Below, one piece after another: positions 20,901 through 35,299 of a stretch of DNA of 64,000 bases. The DNA is from Temnothorax longispinosus. Taxonomy: Eukaryota; Arthropoda; Insecta; Hymenoptera; Formicidae. The translations under genes were made by a program, and so were the position numbers. The notes below the pieces were generated by a model. The model saw only the letters and a program-made list of their open reading frames with translations. It ran no database searches and had not been told where the DNA came from. Location of the stretch: NCBI RefSeq assembly GCF_030848805.1, contig NC_092368.1, positions 1,646,441-1,710,440 on the forward strand, given 5' to 3'. Each line of letters opens with the position of its first letter. The first letter of the stretch is position 1.

Positions 20901-23524
20901 AAATTATTCGAAATAACGATTAGACATCGTGTGCATAGTTGTGAAATAGTTTCGAGAAATAGTAAGATACACGCGCGCCTCTTTCAGAGCCTAGAGTGCT
21001 CATCCGTTAACTTCAAATTGTAGTAATTTAAGAACCATTGTTCAAACGTAATTTTACCATGGGAACAAGTTGTTCTTTGTGGCACAAAGAATCGAACTCC
21101 ACGCGCGCGAATTCCGGTATACTCTGCATATAACGATATTCATTGCATATCTATTATAAGACGCGATTAAGAAAACGGTTTGCTCTGATTTTGCAGGGGG
21201 AGATGGAACGTATCACCTCAAAGTGTTGGTCCCCGGCGTGGCGGCCGGGGCCATTATCGGGAAAGGTGGAGATACAATTGCTCAACTTCAAAAGGATACA
21301 GGGGCAAGGGTGAAGATGTCTAAATCGCATGATTTTTATCCTGGTATGCGTCACATTTCGCAACGTTTTGCGCGTTTTCGCGACTGCGCTCATCCGTTAA
21401 TTACCGTTTCGTTTGTCTATTACAGGAACTACCGAGAGGGTATGCCTCATCACAGGCACCGTAGACGCTATTATGGAGGTCATGGAGTTTATCATGGACA
21501 AAATACGCGAGAAGCCTGATCTTACTTCGAAGACTACGGTTGACTTCGACTCTGGTAAAGCCACTGCGGAGAGGGACAAGCAGGTATAAGATTGAAATAT
21601 TTTTATCGTAAAATTCTTTTCATAATTCTATTAAGACATTTCGCGGGATATTCTTTTTAAAAGAATACGAATTTTTTATTAGTGAGTGACAATACTAAAA
21701 ATTGCTCTTGATATAAAAATAGTATAATAATTACAGACTTTGGAATAGATTAATTTTTTCCAGGGATTATATATTTAGAATTTTCTAAATTCTAATAATG
21801 CGAATTTGCTATTACGTTATCAGTATATTTCTTTGTGAAAAGACAGTGATAGACTAATAATCACTCAAAAAAGTACGAAATACAAATTTTACACGCGCGA
21901 ATGACACGAGTCTGCTATTTCAGGTCAAAATTTTAGTGCCTAATAGCACTGCGGGGATGATAATAGGAAAAGCTGGGAATTACATTAAACAAATTAAAGA
22001 AGAATCTGGCTCATACGTTCAGATCAGTCAGAAGGCTAAGGACTTGTCCCTTCAGGAGCGATGTATAACGGTGATTGGTGAGAAAGAAAATAATCATAGG
22101 GCGTTACACATGATCTTAGCGAAAGTGGCGGATGATCCGCAAAGCGGAACCTGTCTTAATGTCAGTTACGCGGATGTAAGTGGTCCCGTTGCCAACTACA
22201 ATCCTACAGGCAGCCCGTACGCTCAAGCTCCCACAAGCACTCCCACGTATACATCTACAGCTGGTCTAAATACAGGTTAGTTAACGAGTCTTTTAATAAT
22301 GCAGATAAGGCATTCCCCATGCGACGAATACATTTGTGTTGTTAGCGTAGCATTATCGATTATAAGATTATCGTCTAATAATATTCATAGATGTAAGCTT
22401 GTAAGTGCGCGCTTCTCCTTAATCTTTTTCAATTAAATTGAATGAAATGTAACGGAACGAAAAATTAAATGACTTTTTTCTAACTTGAAATTTCGTTCCT
22501 AAAGAGATTAAATAATCGCCAAAATGAAATAAAATTGCGAAACTTGCAACTGTTTTCTAATTAAATAAATGAATCACACTATTTTTCATACTTACAAAGC
22601 GATACAAAAACTCGTGTATTGATATGTGTGATCATGGAAAAGAAATCTGGTCTTTCCAAGCTTTAATTATCCATCAAGCTTGAACGTACAACAAACATAT
22701 TTGTCTACGCCGTTCGTGATTAATAAATACGGTGGTTGCCTATTTCTTTTATAGTGAGTCTCTTGAACGGTGCTGGTTTGAGTCTTAATCTGAATCTGGG
22801 CGCGGCTATCACCACCGGCACGGCACCGGTAACGACACAGCTGCTGGAACACATAAAACTGAATCTACGTACGACAGGTTTCTCCGAGCCCGCCGCCACG
22901 GAGATACTCGCCGCGATCGCGACCCTCGCCAAATACAATATCCTCGGAATGGGGATTGGGATGCCGTCGAGTATGAGCTACTTGGGCAATCCGATGGACA
23001 GTACGACAACCGCGAACGGCTCGAACAACAACGGCGGTGTGTTCGGACCGATCGGGACCGTGCCTACGCTCGGGTCCACCTCGCCGACGCCGCGTAACAC
23101 CCTCGATCGGTACGAGCCGTTCGATCCGTTCCGACAGAACAACACCGCCGCCAGCGCGATACACCTGAACAACAATTCGTTCGGCCTGGGCACTAACCAG
23201 TTATCACTTGTAAGTAAGAGTCCTACACAGGTAGACGCCAACAACAAGGAGACCAAGAAAGTAGACATAGAAATTGCAGAGGTTATAGTGGGAGCTATTC
23301 TGGGACCCGGTGGTCGTGCCCTCATTGAGATTCAGCACCTAAGTGGCGCCAACATACAAATCTCTAAGAAGGGCATGTTCGCCCCTGGTACCAGGAACCG
23401 CATAGTGACTATCACGGGTTATCCCAATGCGATCAACACTGCTCAGTACTTGATCGAGCAGAGGATCAGTGAAGAGGAGGCGAAGCGAGCGCGTCAGAAT
23501 GCCATCGCCAGTATGATCCATTGA
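17296..23524 (+). CDS. ps: Pasilla/NOVA KH-domain RNA-binding splicing regulator
   Basis: Five exons: 17296-17413, 21197-21343, 21426-21583, 21924-22275 and 22755-23524. Phases add up to 514 aa, close to NOVA1 (about 507). The start follows CCAAG and is the first ATG in frame with a basic leader (KRPLDCDAENGATKRSHYGS). KH1 (about 44-118, exons 2-3) has GVAAGAIIGKGGDTI. KH2 (about 142-215) has NSTAGMIIGKAGNYI. An Asn/Gly/Ala-rich linker follows, then KH3 (about 427-500) with GAILGPGGR and ANIQISKKG. Family members bind YCAY clusters in pre-mRNA and control alternative splicing, mainly in neurons. Intron 1 is 3.8 kb and splits the leader from KH1. Other isoforms and 5' exons may exist. Confidence 0.96.
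17414..21196 (+). other. pasilla intron 1
   Basis: The first 1.5 kb is GC-rich and low complexity: (CT)n at 17872-17922, (TCG/TCA)n at 18268-18306 and 18385-18430, and (GCGA)n near 18612-18640. The rest is AT-rich and contains an imperfect hairpin at 20186-20318. Frames within (for example 124 aa at 19456-19830) show no family similarity. Confidence 0.6.
20186..20318 (+). repeat. Imperfect hairpin in pasilla intron 1
   Basis: The left arm (20186-20230) and the reverse complement of the right arm (20272-20318) match at roughly three of four positions, including AAAAATCTTAA and GCAATA. The loop is about 41 nt. It may be a decayed MITE or an RNA structure. Confidence 0.55.
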
Positions 23525-23649
23525 TTTCAAGTACAGCACTCCTCTTGTTCATCCCCATTATTGAGCTCCGTTGTTCACCTCTTCACACCCTGAGAAGGGA
23601 GAGCACGTCCGAACACGGCGGTTCTCTTCTCTCCTCTTATACTTTTGAC

Positions 23650-23841
<192 letters not shown>

Positions 23842-26079
23842 TTCGTCCATCGCCAATTTACCGCCCGTTGTCATCTATCGCGCTGCGTTGTCACTATAGC
23901 GCTTGCATTGTCACATCATTTACGTTCATACATCCATCATGGCTCGTCATCATTTATCTATCTTTTAAGATTATTATGATATATATACATATATGAATAT
24001 TATGTATGTTGTACGATATATAACTACTACGATTGTTCTGTGATACACCACATTACGGGGCTTTATCACACACGACACGCGCGTACCGCATCAGAGTTGC
24101 CACGAATAACTAGTTGTTATTGTCTTATAGGGTATTACCGTAATGAGGTAATCCACTATATAATTGTTATCGGATTCGAAATATACGATTACGGCATCTC
24201 TCTTAGCCATACAAATGTTCACGCCACACCGACCACTACACTACATCCGGGAATACGGCTTCTTCTCAACGGGCAGACTTTTGTCTGGATAATCGCATCC
24301 TCAAGTTTTTATTACGGGACACGTTCACCGTAATCGAGAAATCACCTCATACAGAACTCAACGTTAAAATGGCACTTAAAAAATCTGATTCAATCTGAGT
24401 CGATTGGTCAACTGAAATGTTGAGACAAGGGTTCCATGATCAACATTCTGCATTGTCTTTTGAGATAGGAAATACTTAGACTAATGGAATTTTTCTCGCT
24501 CTTGCAAAATACATTATTTACTTCGTTCACACCAAGTATAGAGTAATACCTTGGCAAAACCAAAGAGTTTATATATGCAGGATGTTTCACAAAGGAAAGG
24601 TTACAAGCTTTTAAGACTTGAAATTTTTGAGTCTTAGAAATTTTTTAAATCTTTCTCGAAATATCCCGTATAACACAGAAATACCTTGGCTGGAAGTTTA
24701 ATATATATATCCAAAGTGAGAGCTATTCTATAATATATAAACATATATTTATATATTTACAATGTGCCGCTGGCTGGCCCAGCTAAATAAAAGAAAATAA
24801 CGGATAACTCCTTATTGCCAAGTTATATTCTTAATTCCAAAGCGTTTAAGTCTTCATCTCAGAACAAACCTCATTTAAGTTTCGTAGCGCTTAGAAGAGA
24901 TTAATATATATACAGAGTTATATATAGATTTTAACGTCAAATGTTGTTACTTTTTAACGTATATTTCTAAGGAATGGAAATCTATGCTAGCATTTGTTCA
25001 CTAGGATAATCAATACTTTTTGCGCATCACATTAGATGACATTCTCAGATAATAATTATGTATAATTGTTCCATTATTTATGTAGAACTTTTAGTCTAAT
25101 TATTTCCTCTTCTATTTAAGGCGATCGTCAGTTGACTGCGATTAAAATCTATATATATGTATATATACACATATATATTTTACTTTAGTCTCATTTAATC
25201 GGACTTGACATTGGAATTTATTATTACGTGCCTTTTAGGAGAAAGTAGTGTGTATGGGCGTTTGCTTTCTTGAAATGACGTAAATGTTCGTTTATTTAAA
25301 ATCCCTTTCGGAAGCCTTTTAATTTGTACATGAGCGTTTCTTCGATCATTTCCCCTCGCTACGCGCGAGACTTTTTACCGATGCAATTTCGTATATTTTA
25401 AATGATTTACCCGAGATATCGATTATTTGATCGTAGACGCGTTGGCGAGAATCTTCTGTTGACCGTTTTAATTATCTTGAAAAATCTCTTATTAGTCACA
25501 TCACGTATTTTTGGGTTCTGTATGGTAAAGGAAGCGTTTGTATGGAACGCTGGAAAATCTCTGTTTATGCGAAATGCGAGCCAAACGGGAAATTTTAATG
25601 AATCGTGAAGTTTTCGCATACAGAAACGAGCCGATAGGTCATTGAATGTGTTAGGATCGGTTAAAAAATTTTCAGATAAATCTATTGCGTCTTCGTCGTT
25701 TGACGAAGGAAGAGATATCCGCTACGAGAGGTTTTTATAATCATTCTTTCTCTGTGGGAGTAGGTTACAAAAATATAGGAAGGGGTGATACGAGCTAGGT
25801 AGTAATCAATAATGGGTTTAGTTAAAAATGATTATTGAAATGTTAGCTATATAGAGCGTTAAATGAAATATATAACTGTTCATGAGTATATATATATATA
25901 CATACAAGTACATATATATATGCATATATATACACATTTAATTCATAACTGGAGGCATTGGCCCACCGTTCTTTAAACAATGACTTGTATATTTATAAAT
26001 ATTGCATATAACGGGGATAATTATGATAATATAAGATGCAGAGAGATATTGTATATATATATATATATATACATATACA

Positions 26080-26138
<59 letters not shown>

Positions 26139-26205
26139 ATTATATAGAAGGAAAATATATTATAGATTATTACAAACAGAAGAAACGTTAAATAACGTGT
26201 ATATG

Positions 26206-26259
<54 letters not shown>

Positions 26260-29200
26260 AGTGTATGTGTATATATATAAACGTGGAATGATATTATAAA
26301 AGATTGTTGACTAAATATTTGCGTCCGCAAAGAGGAGAAACAGATTTATGTTTATCCATAAATTCTATGTGAACTATTATCAATTAAACTTCACTGTGTT
26401 GCCCAAATACATTGAAAAGTCACCGAAATATGAAGTAATTAACTAGGTTGCTGTAGATAGATCGATTCTAAAATTTTAAGAGAGTATAAATATAAATTAT
26501 AGCGTTAATTTAATTTATGGATTAGTGTGTTCTAATGGCCTTCGTGCTATTAACGCTAACGGCAGCATAATATATTTCATTACATATTGATTAATCATAT
26601 AATAATACAACCATCGTCATGCATTCTCTGGTCATCATATTAGATTGGCTATCACTGATTCTCATCGCGTTAAAAAAATCTTCTATTATAGTTGGCTACG
26701 AATATTATCTGGCTGACTGCTGGTAGGGCGAACGATGCTGCTATATGTACATATACATAAATTTGTCGCGCGATACTAGAGTCGAACGCGTGAAAAAGAA
26801 AAGTGAGGCGTTTGTCATTCGAATTTGCCATTGGTCGTTCATCTCTCGCGGATGTTTATATAGGACACAGTTTTTACATTGCCACTGCTACAAATATGTA
26901 CGTTATCTATTAGATTTAATATTATTTATTCGTCCTTCATATTCACGATCGTACGTTATTTATCGTCCTAATATTTATTCGCAGACAGATGCGTCGAATT
27001 TGTGAAGCTATCGTCTGAGAATCGGTACCTTTGTTTTATATATTCTCTCGTTGTTAAAGTTGTGAGAAATAGCTGTGTAGTCTCATCCGATTGTAACGCC
27101 AGTTGTGAATGAGATTGGACGACGAACCTTTTGACTTTTATCCGAGATTCGCTCGTCGACTGTATTCTCCTGGTCACTGGGGAAATGGTCGCACGAGCGG
27201 CCACTTCTTTCAGATGATCTCGAGTCTTCGACCGTCTCCAATCTCGTTTACCGTCCGTTGCCGTATATTCGCAATAGTCATGCAGTAATCCTAGCGCTAC
27301 TCGAACGATACAACTTACATAAACTTGCAAGAAACAATCGCCGTTAGGCGATATCCTCTCGTATCTTTGTTAGCGCGGAGTGTGAAGCACACTAATTTTG
27401 TGATATGCATCGCCTGTTGGTACAAATGACACAAGTTATGACGTACATGTTTGTAGAAACGCAATACCCCGAGAGCGAGAAAAAGTTAGGCGGAGAACGA
27501 GGAAGAGGTCTCTCTCTGGCGAACAACTTGTAGGTAGCACCCACGTTAAGCTATAGGATAGGGTTACGGGTTTTCTCTGATATTAAAACATTCCGTAGTA
27601 GAACAGATTACGTGTTATAAGACTAGCTGTGATGGAAAGCTGAAAAGAGAATGTATATTATACCAGCTGCCAGTACATGAAAGATGAAACGAGCTACGTT
27701 TGATAAAATGTAAAATTGTAGGATTTATTTGCGCAGGTAAAGATAAGTGCTTGCGACGACACGAAAAAAGTTCGGCCGAGGCGAGGAGAGATCGAGGAAG
27801 GAAACAGCAGTGCGCACAATTAAATTTAACATGCCCGGTTAAGCATGTTACAGAGAAATCTTGCGCGCGCAATGTGATGCGTCCGCATTGTTTTTCACGA
27901 TGGGGGATGATGACAGGATATCAGGACGGAGCCGATTCCCTTTTTACGTAAAATGCGTACAATTCGTGGATAACACGAATCTCCTTGCGAATATATTCCG
28001 GGTAAGAATCAAATACACAGGTGGAAGGAGCACAGATCAGTATAGAGGCCATAAGCGCGATCAGCCAGTCTAACATAAGTATTCTTCTTAGTGTAACGTT
28101 GGTTTAAAGTGTACCGCCTGTTACATTTTAGTAACCACATCGATACTATTGTGCGTAAAAGTTTGCAGAGTTACGTCGAGGTCGTTGTTTCGATAACGGC
28201 TCAAGTGTTTCCTCGCGATGTGCAATCTTACAAGATTAAAAATCTGGTATAGAAATCTGGCGAGAAACATCTCAGGAGTCCAACTGATTGGATTTGGTAT
28301 TCTCAAAACGCAGATAAACAAAGCGCTTGGTACATATATTTTTAAAGATCCGAGAGATTAACAGCGAGGGAAAAATTTCAATATGCATTTTCGAGGCACG
28401 GCTGTTTTTATACCCACTTTTGAGGATTGTCACGCTCCGTAATATCCCGCAGACGAACGAAATACAAGTTGCAGTACCGTTATCGAAGTGACACTTTCGA
28501 CAGAATTTTCCAATATTGCTTAACGGCGTAAGTCTATATGTGTTAGTGCATTAGCATGTGTATATATGTGTATTTACGACATGTTACGCAGTACCGAAGT
28601 GTTTAACGATAAACGTCAATAAGCGCACGGTTCTGCGTGCAAACTCAAGCTGCGTTAAAATCAGTCCCCGCGCGCGGCCAATATCGGAGCAAAGATAATT
28701 TTGTCACGAATATTAGGTCGACAATCGACATCCCGCAATATATTGTACGTATAATAATAGTAGGGCGTTATGTATATGTATTGGTGACAAAATTATCGCA
28801 TCACGTGCAACGATATTGATTCGCGACAGAGATTGTTTAGTGGTTTAGTCCTTTCCGAACCAACGATTCCAAGGAGAAATTGCTTTCGGCGGAGCATTTC
28901 CTTTTAAATTTCTCATTCAACGATCACGCGATCATGGCAATCATCGAAAGAAGACGTGAAAAATATTTCTCGCTTATTTTTGCTACATTTCGGAGGAAAA
29001 TCGGCGTTTACTCAGTCACGACAAATTCGATTCCAATTGGGATCATGGGAACGGAAAGGACGAAATTTTTGCCCGCGCGTCATTGAGGAATTTTCCGAAA
29101 CGATCGACGCGGCGTCGCAGCGGCTGCATCTGCACAAGATGGCAAAAGCAGTATTGGTCGGCCAGTCAATGTTACCTACGAGTTGTTTAAGCGAGAGAAC

Positions 29201-31307
29201 GATGTTACAGTAGACCGGCAGTCGTCGCCCGCCCTTTAGGAGAGTCTTTTATTTTTTCATACAGCGCTTTGTTTTTCTACAGATTTAAGATATATATTTC
29301 TCCGTTCGCAAACCTTCTAAGCGCGAGAGGACCGCGGCGCGACGGGTAACGCGCGTGTACACGTCGCGTCGCCAGTCGATAGTTGTAACCGCAGAACACA
29401 GTTCAAGCGTAGATTGTTTCTGTAGCTAGTTTCTTAAATCTCTTATGAAATTACAGGTTTGAGCAGGTTAAAACAATAAATGATCGACTCTCTATCCGAG
29501 ACAAAAAAAAAGAAAGAGAGGAAAAGAAGATAATTACGTATCTGCAACAGACGTGTACGCTCGCACACGTGCATATGGGAATACGCGGAACGAATTAAGG
29601 AAGGACAAGTTAAATTTTAACTCTTATAAAAAAATATATATATGTATAAGTATATAAAAAAAACGTGGAGATGTAGCGTAGTAATCAGGGAACTGTAGGA
29701 ATTGCATTGACTCGCCTCAATTCTAATTATGACTATTGTTACAGTAACTATTAACTGAATTTGACACTCGTCGCCGCGCGGAGAGTGACTCGCGTGTCAC
29801 GTTACTTGGCTGTGTGTGTTAGGCTACATCGTAAAAATCATGTTCCATCGTACTTTTCATCGCTCCACTTCGCATTAAGCTCCATTAAACCGGATGCGAG
29901 ACGAGAAAGAGAGAGAGCTAGAAAAACGCGAGAGGAAAGAAACGAAAGGAGAATGTGAAAAGACGCAAGACGACGGCATTCGCGTTTTATGCCAATGATA
30001 GAAAAAGAAAGATAGAATTTTCTGCGTGTCACCCACACTCCACTCCCCTTTAGTGCCATATCGAATTCTTCCCGATTTCCTCCCCGTCCAACTCCTTTCC
30101 TTGCCACCCATCGATCACCACACTTGTTAACGTTTAACAGTAGAACGTGTTGTTAAAGATGTATATCCTGCGCGACGCGCGCAGGCCGTACTAAAAAAAA
30201 AATCCGACTATATATCATTTGTTTCACACTAATATACTAAATAACGTTATGGAGCATATTACGAGACACTTTATTATACACTTACTCTTAGTTTGCAGTA
30301 CATGGAAAATAGTGATTCTTATAGCAGCCAAGAATATTGTAGGAAAAAAAAAGAGATAAGAGAAACAATAATATAGAAAAGGTAACGGCCCATGCTCCAT
30401 TAAAATATACACTGATCACTGAAAATTTAAAGGGAGTTGTTATTTAATGGATACTTTGATTCCAATGTTATTATACGTCACACGTTCGCGTTTCCTGATT
30501 TTATTTTACACAGTGCCCTGTTTCAGCATCGTCCTACGTTTGATTGGCGGTAATAATTGAAGTTAGAGATGCAACAGTGTCTAAATTGATTGATATACGT
30601 GCACAGCAATTTGGCAAATTAGATTGAAATTAATCATCGCGAGTACCGCTGAAAAAGAAGAGAGAAAGATCGATCGTGGAAGTTTTACCCCAAGGCAGAT
30701 CAACAATATCGTCGAATAAAGGCGCGATGGTTTTAAAAGTCATTGGCGCAAAAAAATAGTTATATTAAAGACGTCCGTATCGATGGATCGAGGGCCTATA
30801 TATTGATTGACCAATAACGGATTAAAGAAAAAGGAAACAGGCACGTAAGACAAGTAAGCTGTTCGAGATATATCACGGTTAATTATTGCTTCAGAAAAAA
30901 TGTTGCATTTGTCTTTGTAAAGAGTTTCCTCTAACTGTTTACTGCCACTTTTTTGCAATCTTTCGCTATAATCAAATGTTTAAATAATAGGGCGAATATT
31001 TGCCGATAGCCAAGAAAATCAATGTAAAACGTTATATGTATATACATATATATATGACGCTAAGACATGTGTACGCTAAGATATCGCTATAGAGAACGTC
31101 AAAAAAAAGAAAAGAGTTTATTTATTGCATCCTATCGCATTGATTGACAATAGCAGAGGCGAAGTTATTTATATAGTACGAAAGTATAAAGATAATATTA
31201 TCGAAGATCACACAGGTACTCGGAAATCATTCGATTAAACGCGATTCGAGATAATTCTCATATCACGATATCTTCGTTTTCCTAATTGTCAGCGACATTC
31301 TCATGAA

Positions 31308-31559
31308 GTCCCAGACAGCACCATGTCCAAAATCGGGACATAAGACGTCTTAAAGGCATCTTTAAGACACCTTTAAGACGTCTTAATGACGTATTTAAGA
31401 CATTGAGCTAAGCGCGCTACCTCAGATAGTACCGATAGTACACATATCCAAAATCGGGACGCAAGATGTCTTAGACATTTTTAAGACATCTCGTGATATG
31501 ATGTCTAAAAGGCGTCTTAATGACGTCTTATGTCTCGATTTTGGACATGCGTCCTGGGG
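31308..31559. mobile_element. MITE with AAGACGTCTT internal repeats
   Basis: The ends GTCCCAGACAGCACCATGTCC and CATGCGTCCTGGGG are imperfect inverted repeats, followed inward by AAAATCGGGACATAAGACGTC and its near complement. Inside, AAGACGTCTT-like units recur at least five times, and a second AAAATCGGGAC lies near 31450. A related smaller element occurs at 35548-35661. Confidence 0.7.
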
Positions 31560-34049
31560 TAACGCTCTAAGCCCATCTTTGATTGAGAAATAAAAAAGAG
31601 AGAATAAAGTAAAATAATATATACATATATATATATATATAGATAAAAGAAAATTATGTATCGAAAACGTAACGGAACGGCGTTACAATGTCCGCGGTAA
31701 CTAAAACGCGTTCGTTACGAAATAGTTAAGAGGGTTGTACAAAAATTGTATGTAATGTTATTTTGTCGGAAGTGAGAATATTAATAGAGTTAGGCTGTTA
31801 ATATGGTATATTATTTTTGGGTAAGCGTAATGTAAAAAAATGAGAAAAAAAACCAAGAAAAGAAAGGATTAAGTGACACTCTCGGACGTGAGACCGTTGT
31901 TGTTGAGGTAGAGATAGCAAATAGCAGCTCGGGGATTAAAAATGGAGAATTAAAGAAAAACAGTTAAATAACGTTAAGTAGCGAGGGAGAAAGAGAGAGC
32001 GAGAGAGAGAAAGAGAGGAAGAGGAGACTATTGAGTACCTTGTCGAGTATAAGTAGTCGTATATTGCTATAAATCGCAAGTGCACGTGGGTGCGCGTGTG
32101 CTCTCATCCCACATGTTCGTGATTCGTTCACACAATATACACACACACACACACACACAGACATACGCATACACATTGTATAATGTCAAAAGTGCATGCT
32201 TACACGCGAATAGAAGATTTTGCAGACCGATAGAAAGAGAGGGATAGAACGCACGTTTGCGTTTTACTTTCGCGATGATATAAGTCTTTTCATGCGTCGC
32301 AATTACGGCGTACTCGGTGAATTACTAAAGAAAGAGAGAGAAATAGTGTTATCTTCCATGATATAATATACATATATATTATATATACATAAATATATAT
32401 AATCGAGATATATGAGGGCGATATAGGGGAAGAAAGAGAGCAGCTGGCTGCGAAGGTACCATAGAGAGATTTATTTCGTCTCGCACCGATGGTGAAATCA
32501 CGATCAAGTATTGTACCTTACATTCCTTCGGCTATAAAGTAATTTAAGGCATACACAGCAAACGTACATACACACACACACGCACACACACATGGCAGCG
32601 CGTTTTTCTCATCATGCGTTTTACCGAGTTTCATTTACACCGCACGCGATTATAGACGGAAAAAATCCATTGTCACTCATTACACACATTTTAACCCGCA
32701 ATTGTGTATTGTATACACACGACAGACGATTCGGCTTGTTTTTCCCCCCTTTTTTCTTGTCGACACGACACGAGAACGACGGTGCATTACGAGCAATGGG
32801 CAAAATTGCGTATTTTTTAATATTCCGAGATACGTCTCTCGCCCCTCCGCGCGAGAGAGAGAGGGTGGAGAAAAAAAAAACACAGAAGGGAAGGGAGAAA
32901 AAGGGTATTGCGATTCAGATAAGAAAGAGCTAAGATTATCGATATTTACAATAAGTTTTAAGTAGTAAAAAATAATTAATCGTAACTCTACGGAAGGTAC
33001 GGATATACTTTAGACGAGTAAGCCAGGGACTCGGGAAGGCGAGGCGAAAGATTGTAATTCGGCTGGTCGATATACGATGAGGTGAGGCGAGAGAGCATCC
33101 GTGGTATGGTTGATCTTCGTTTTATTCGCGACTACAGTGATCTCGCAAATCAAGTGAAATCACAGTCGTTTCACCTTTGCGCGATCTTTCTCGGTGCATT
33201 GTTATACGATCTAATAAAAGATACCCCGACAGTTCTCAGACGTGAATCACACGTTTCGATACCCTATAAGAGCATCCTGAGAGAAGAGGGATACACGCTC
33301 TCTCGTCGAGCGAGAGAGAAATGTAATACCAAAAGTCACGAGAGCTGGCGCATTCTCCTCTCTATTTATGACGGAAGCCACCGTCAGAGCTTGTCGGTGC
33401 TGTGTCAATTGTTATTTATTAGCAGGATCGACAGCCCCACGTGACTCTTGGCACGATTTTATCGTCTTTGCCGGATTACGCTCCACGTGAGAACTGTCAT
33501 TCGGACCCCCACAAAATTGAGGAAGGGGAACCACCACCTTCCCCAGTCGCGGATAACGTTGAATGATCGACGATACCACGGACGACTATGCGGAGAAGCG
33601 TTATATATATGGCAAAGAATCGTGTGTAAGAGATTGTACGATGGGCAAAAGAAAGCAAAAAAGAAAAAACGAGGGGGCACGATCTTGTCAGTGAGCGGAC
33701 AAGAGTCAGGGTACCCATATTCGTACGGCTCGTAAAGGCTTCGATAAAGAGAATCCTCTATTTGTTGATCAAAAAGAAAGAAAGACAAAAATAAGGAGCG
33801 ACGATACGCGTTTTACTTTTGCACTTTCGCTAGTCGATGAAAGTTTTTTTATCAATTATCTGCTGTCCTTGACGTGACCGCTTTGGGCACCACTTTATTG
33901 TTATCGATGAAGTATAATTTAGTTCACAGGCATTTTCTTTTTTCCGAAGGGCTAATCTTAATATTATTACTTTACACTCTAACCACATTTATTTGCATCC
34001 ATAAATTGTTATTCTCTTTCATCATCAATTTATTCCATTCAATGTTGAA

Positions 34050-34124
<75 letters not shown>

Positions 34125-35299
34125 GAGAGAAAGAGAAAGAGTAAAGGAGAGAGAGGGAGAGAGAGAAAAAAAGCAAACAGACAAACATGATATATTAACT
34201 ATTTTCACTCATTGAGAAAGCATCGTTACCTGTATGACAAGTGACCATAATAAGAGCATAATAAACAATCGCTCATTAAATGCATTCTGTTGTTCTTCAT
34301 TTCATGACCTGGCCACCATCCATACATCCATCCATTGGTCCATTCAGTGTCGCAGTATGATCACGTCATACGCGTTCATCGTTTCTCATTCACCAAGATC
34401 TCTCTGGTCTCCCTTTCCACATACATACTCGGCCCTAGAAAACGAAAACGAAGCGCAATTTGTAATTTTGTGGAAATTTGGAGGATCCCGTAGTTCGAGA
34501 TCCCGTGTTTGAAATCGCCGTCAAATTCGCGAAACGAACGAGACATGACTCCTCCGAATTTCGACAAAAAGAAAAAAATAGAAGAGAGAGGGAGAGAATT
34601 TCGTTATTTCGATCTCTATATGGACGTTCCGCTTTTCTAGAGAGAAACAGGAATTATCGATAATTAATATTTCTAAGGGAGCGCGTCGTTGTTATGTCTA
34701 ATCCAATTATTATTGATATTATCAGATTTTATTTAGAAATTTTTCTAAATAAAAATCCCCCCTCCCGTTGGTGGGTGACGATCGGCCCTTGCGAAAGGTC
34801 TCATTCCGTCACCCAAATGCGACGAGACGGGCGTTAAGGCAGGCGCACATATCAGACATACATATTACACGTATACACGCATACACGTGATTTTTTATAT
34901 TTAATATTTGAGTGAACATTTGTATTCTTGTATATAACACATACACACACAATGTGCGTACCTCGTGAAGGAGAGCGCGCCGACAATTAGCTGATACACG
35001 CGTATCTTTATTTTTTCCTTTTTTTTCCCTTCCTCTTTACATTCCGGTAGGCGTATCAATCTCGAGCGTATGAGAGATGCTATTCTAACTAGTCAGTAAA
35101 GAAAGAAAAAAAAGAAACGAAGGATTGTATTTCTTTTTACACGACGAATTATCTGTAAATAAGGCAGAGAGGAGCCGGCGATCGAGCTATTATCGGTCCG
35201 TTTCGAACGATCTTATTATCGAGCTTTTGATAAAGAGAGAAACGACATGTAATGTAAAAACTGAAGAAGTAACAAATAAAAAGCTATTTTTGTACGGAT

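Noticed and set aside
21075..21130. B-box-like GAGTTCGATTC on the minus strand in pasilla intron 1
   Set aside because: No A box or acceptor stem could be formed at tRNA spacing.
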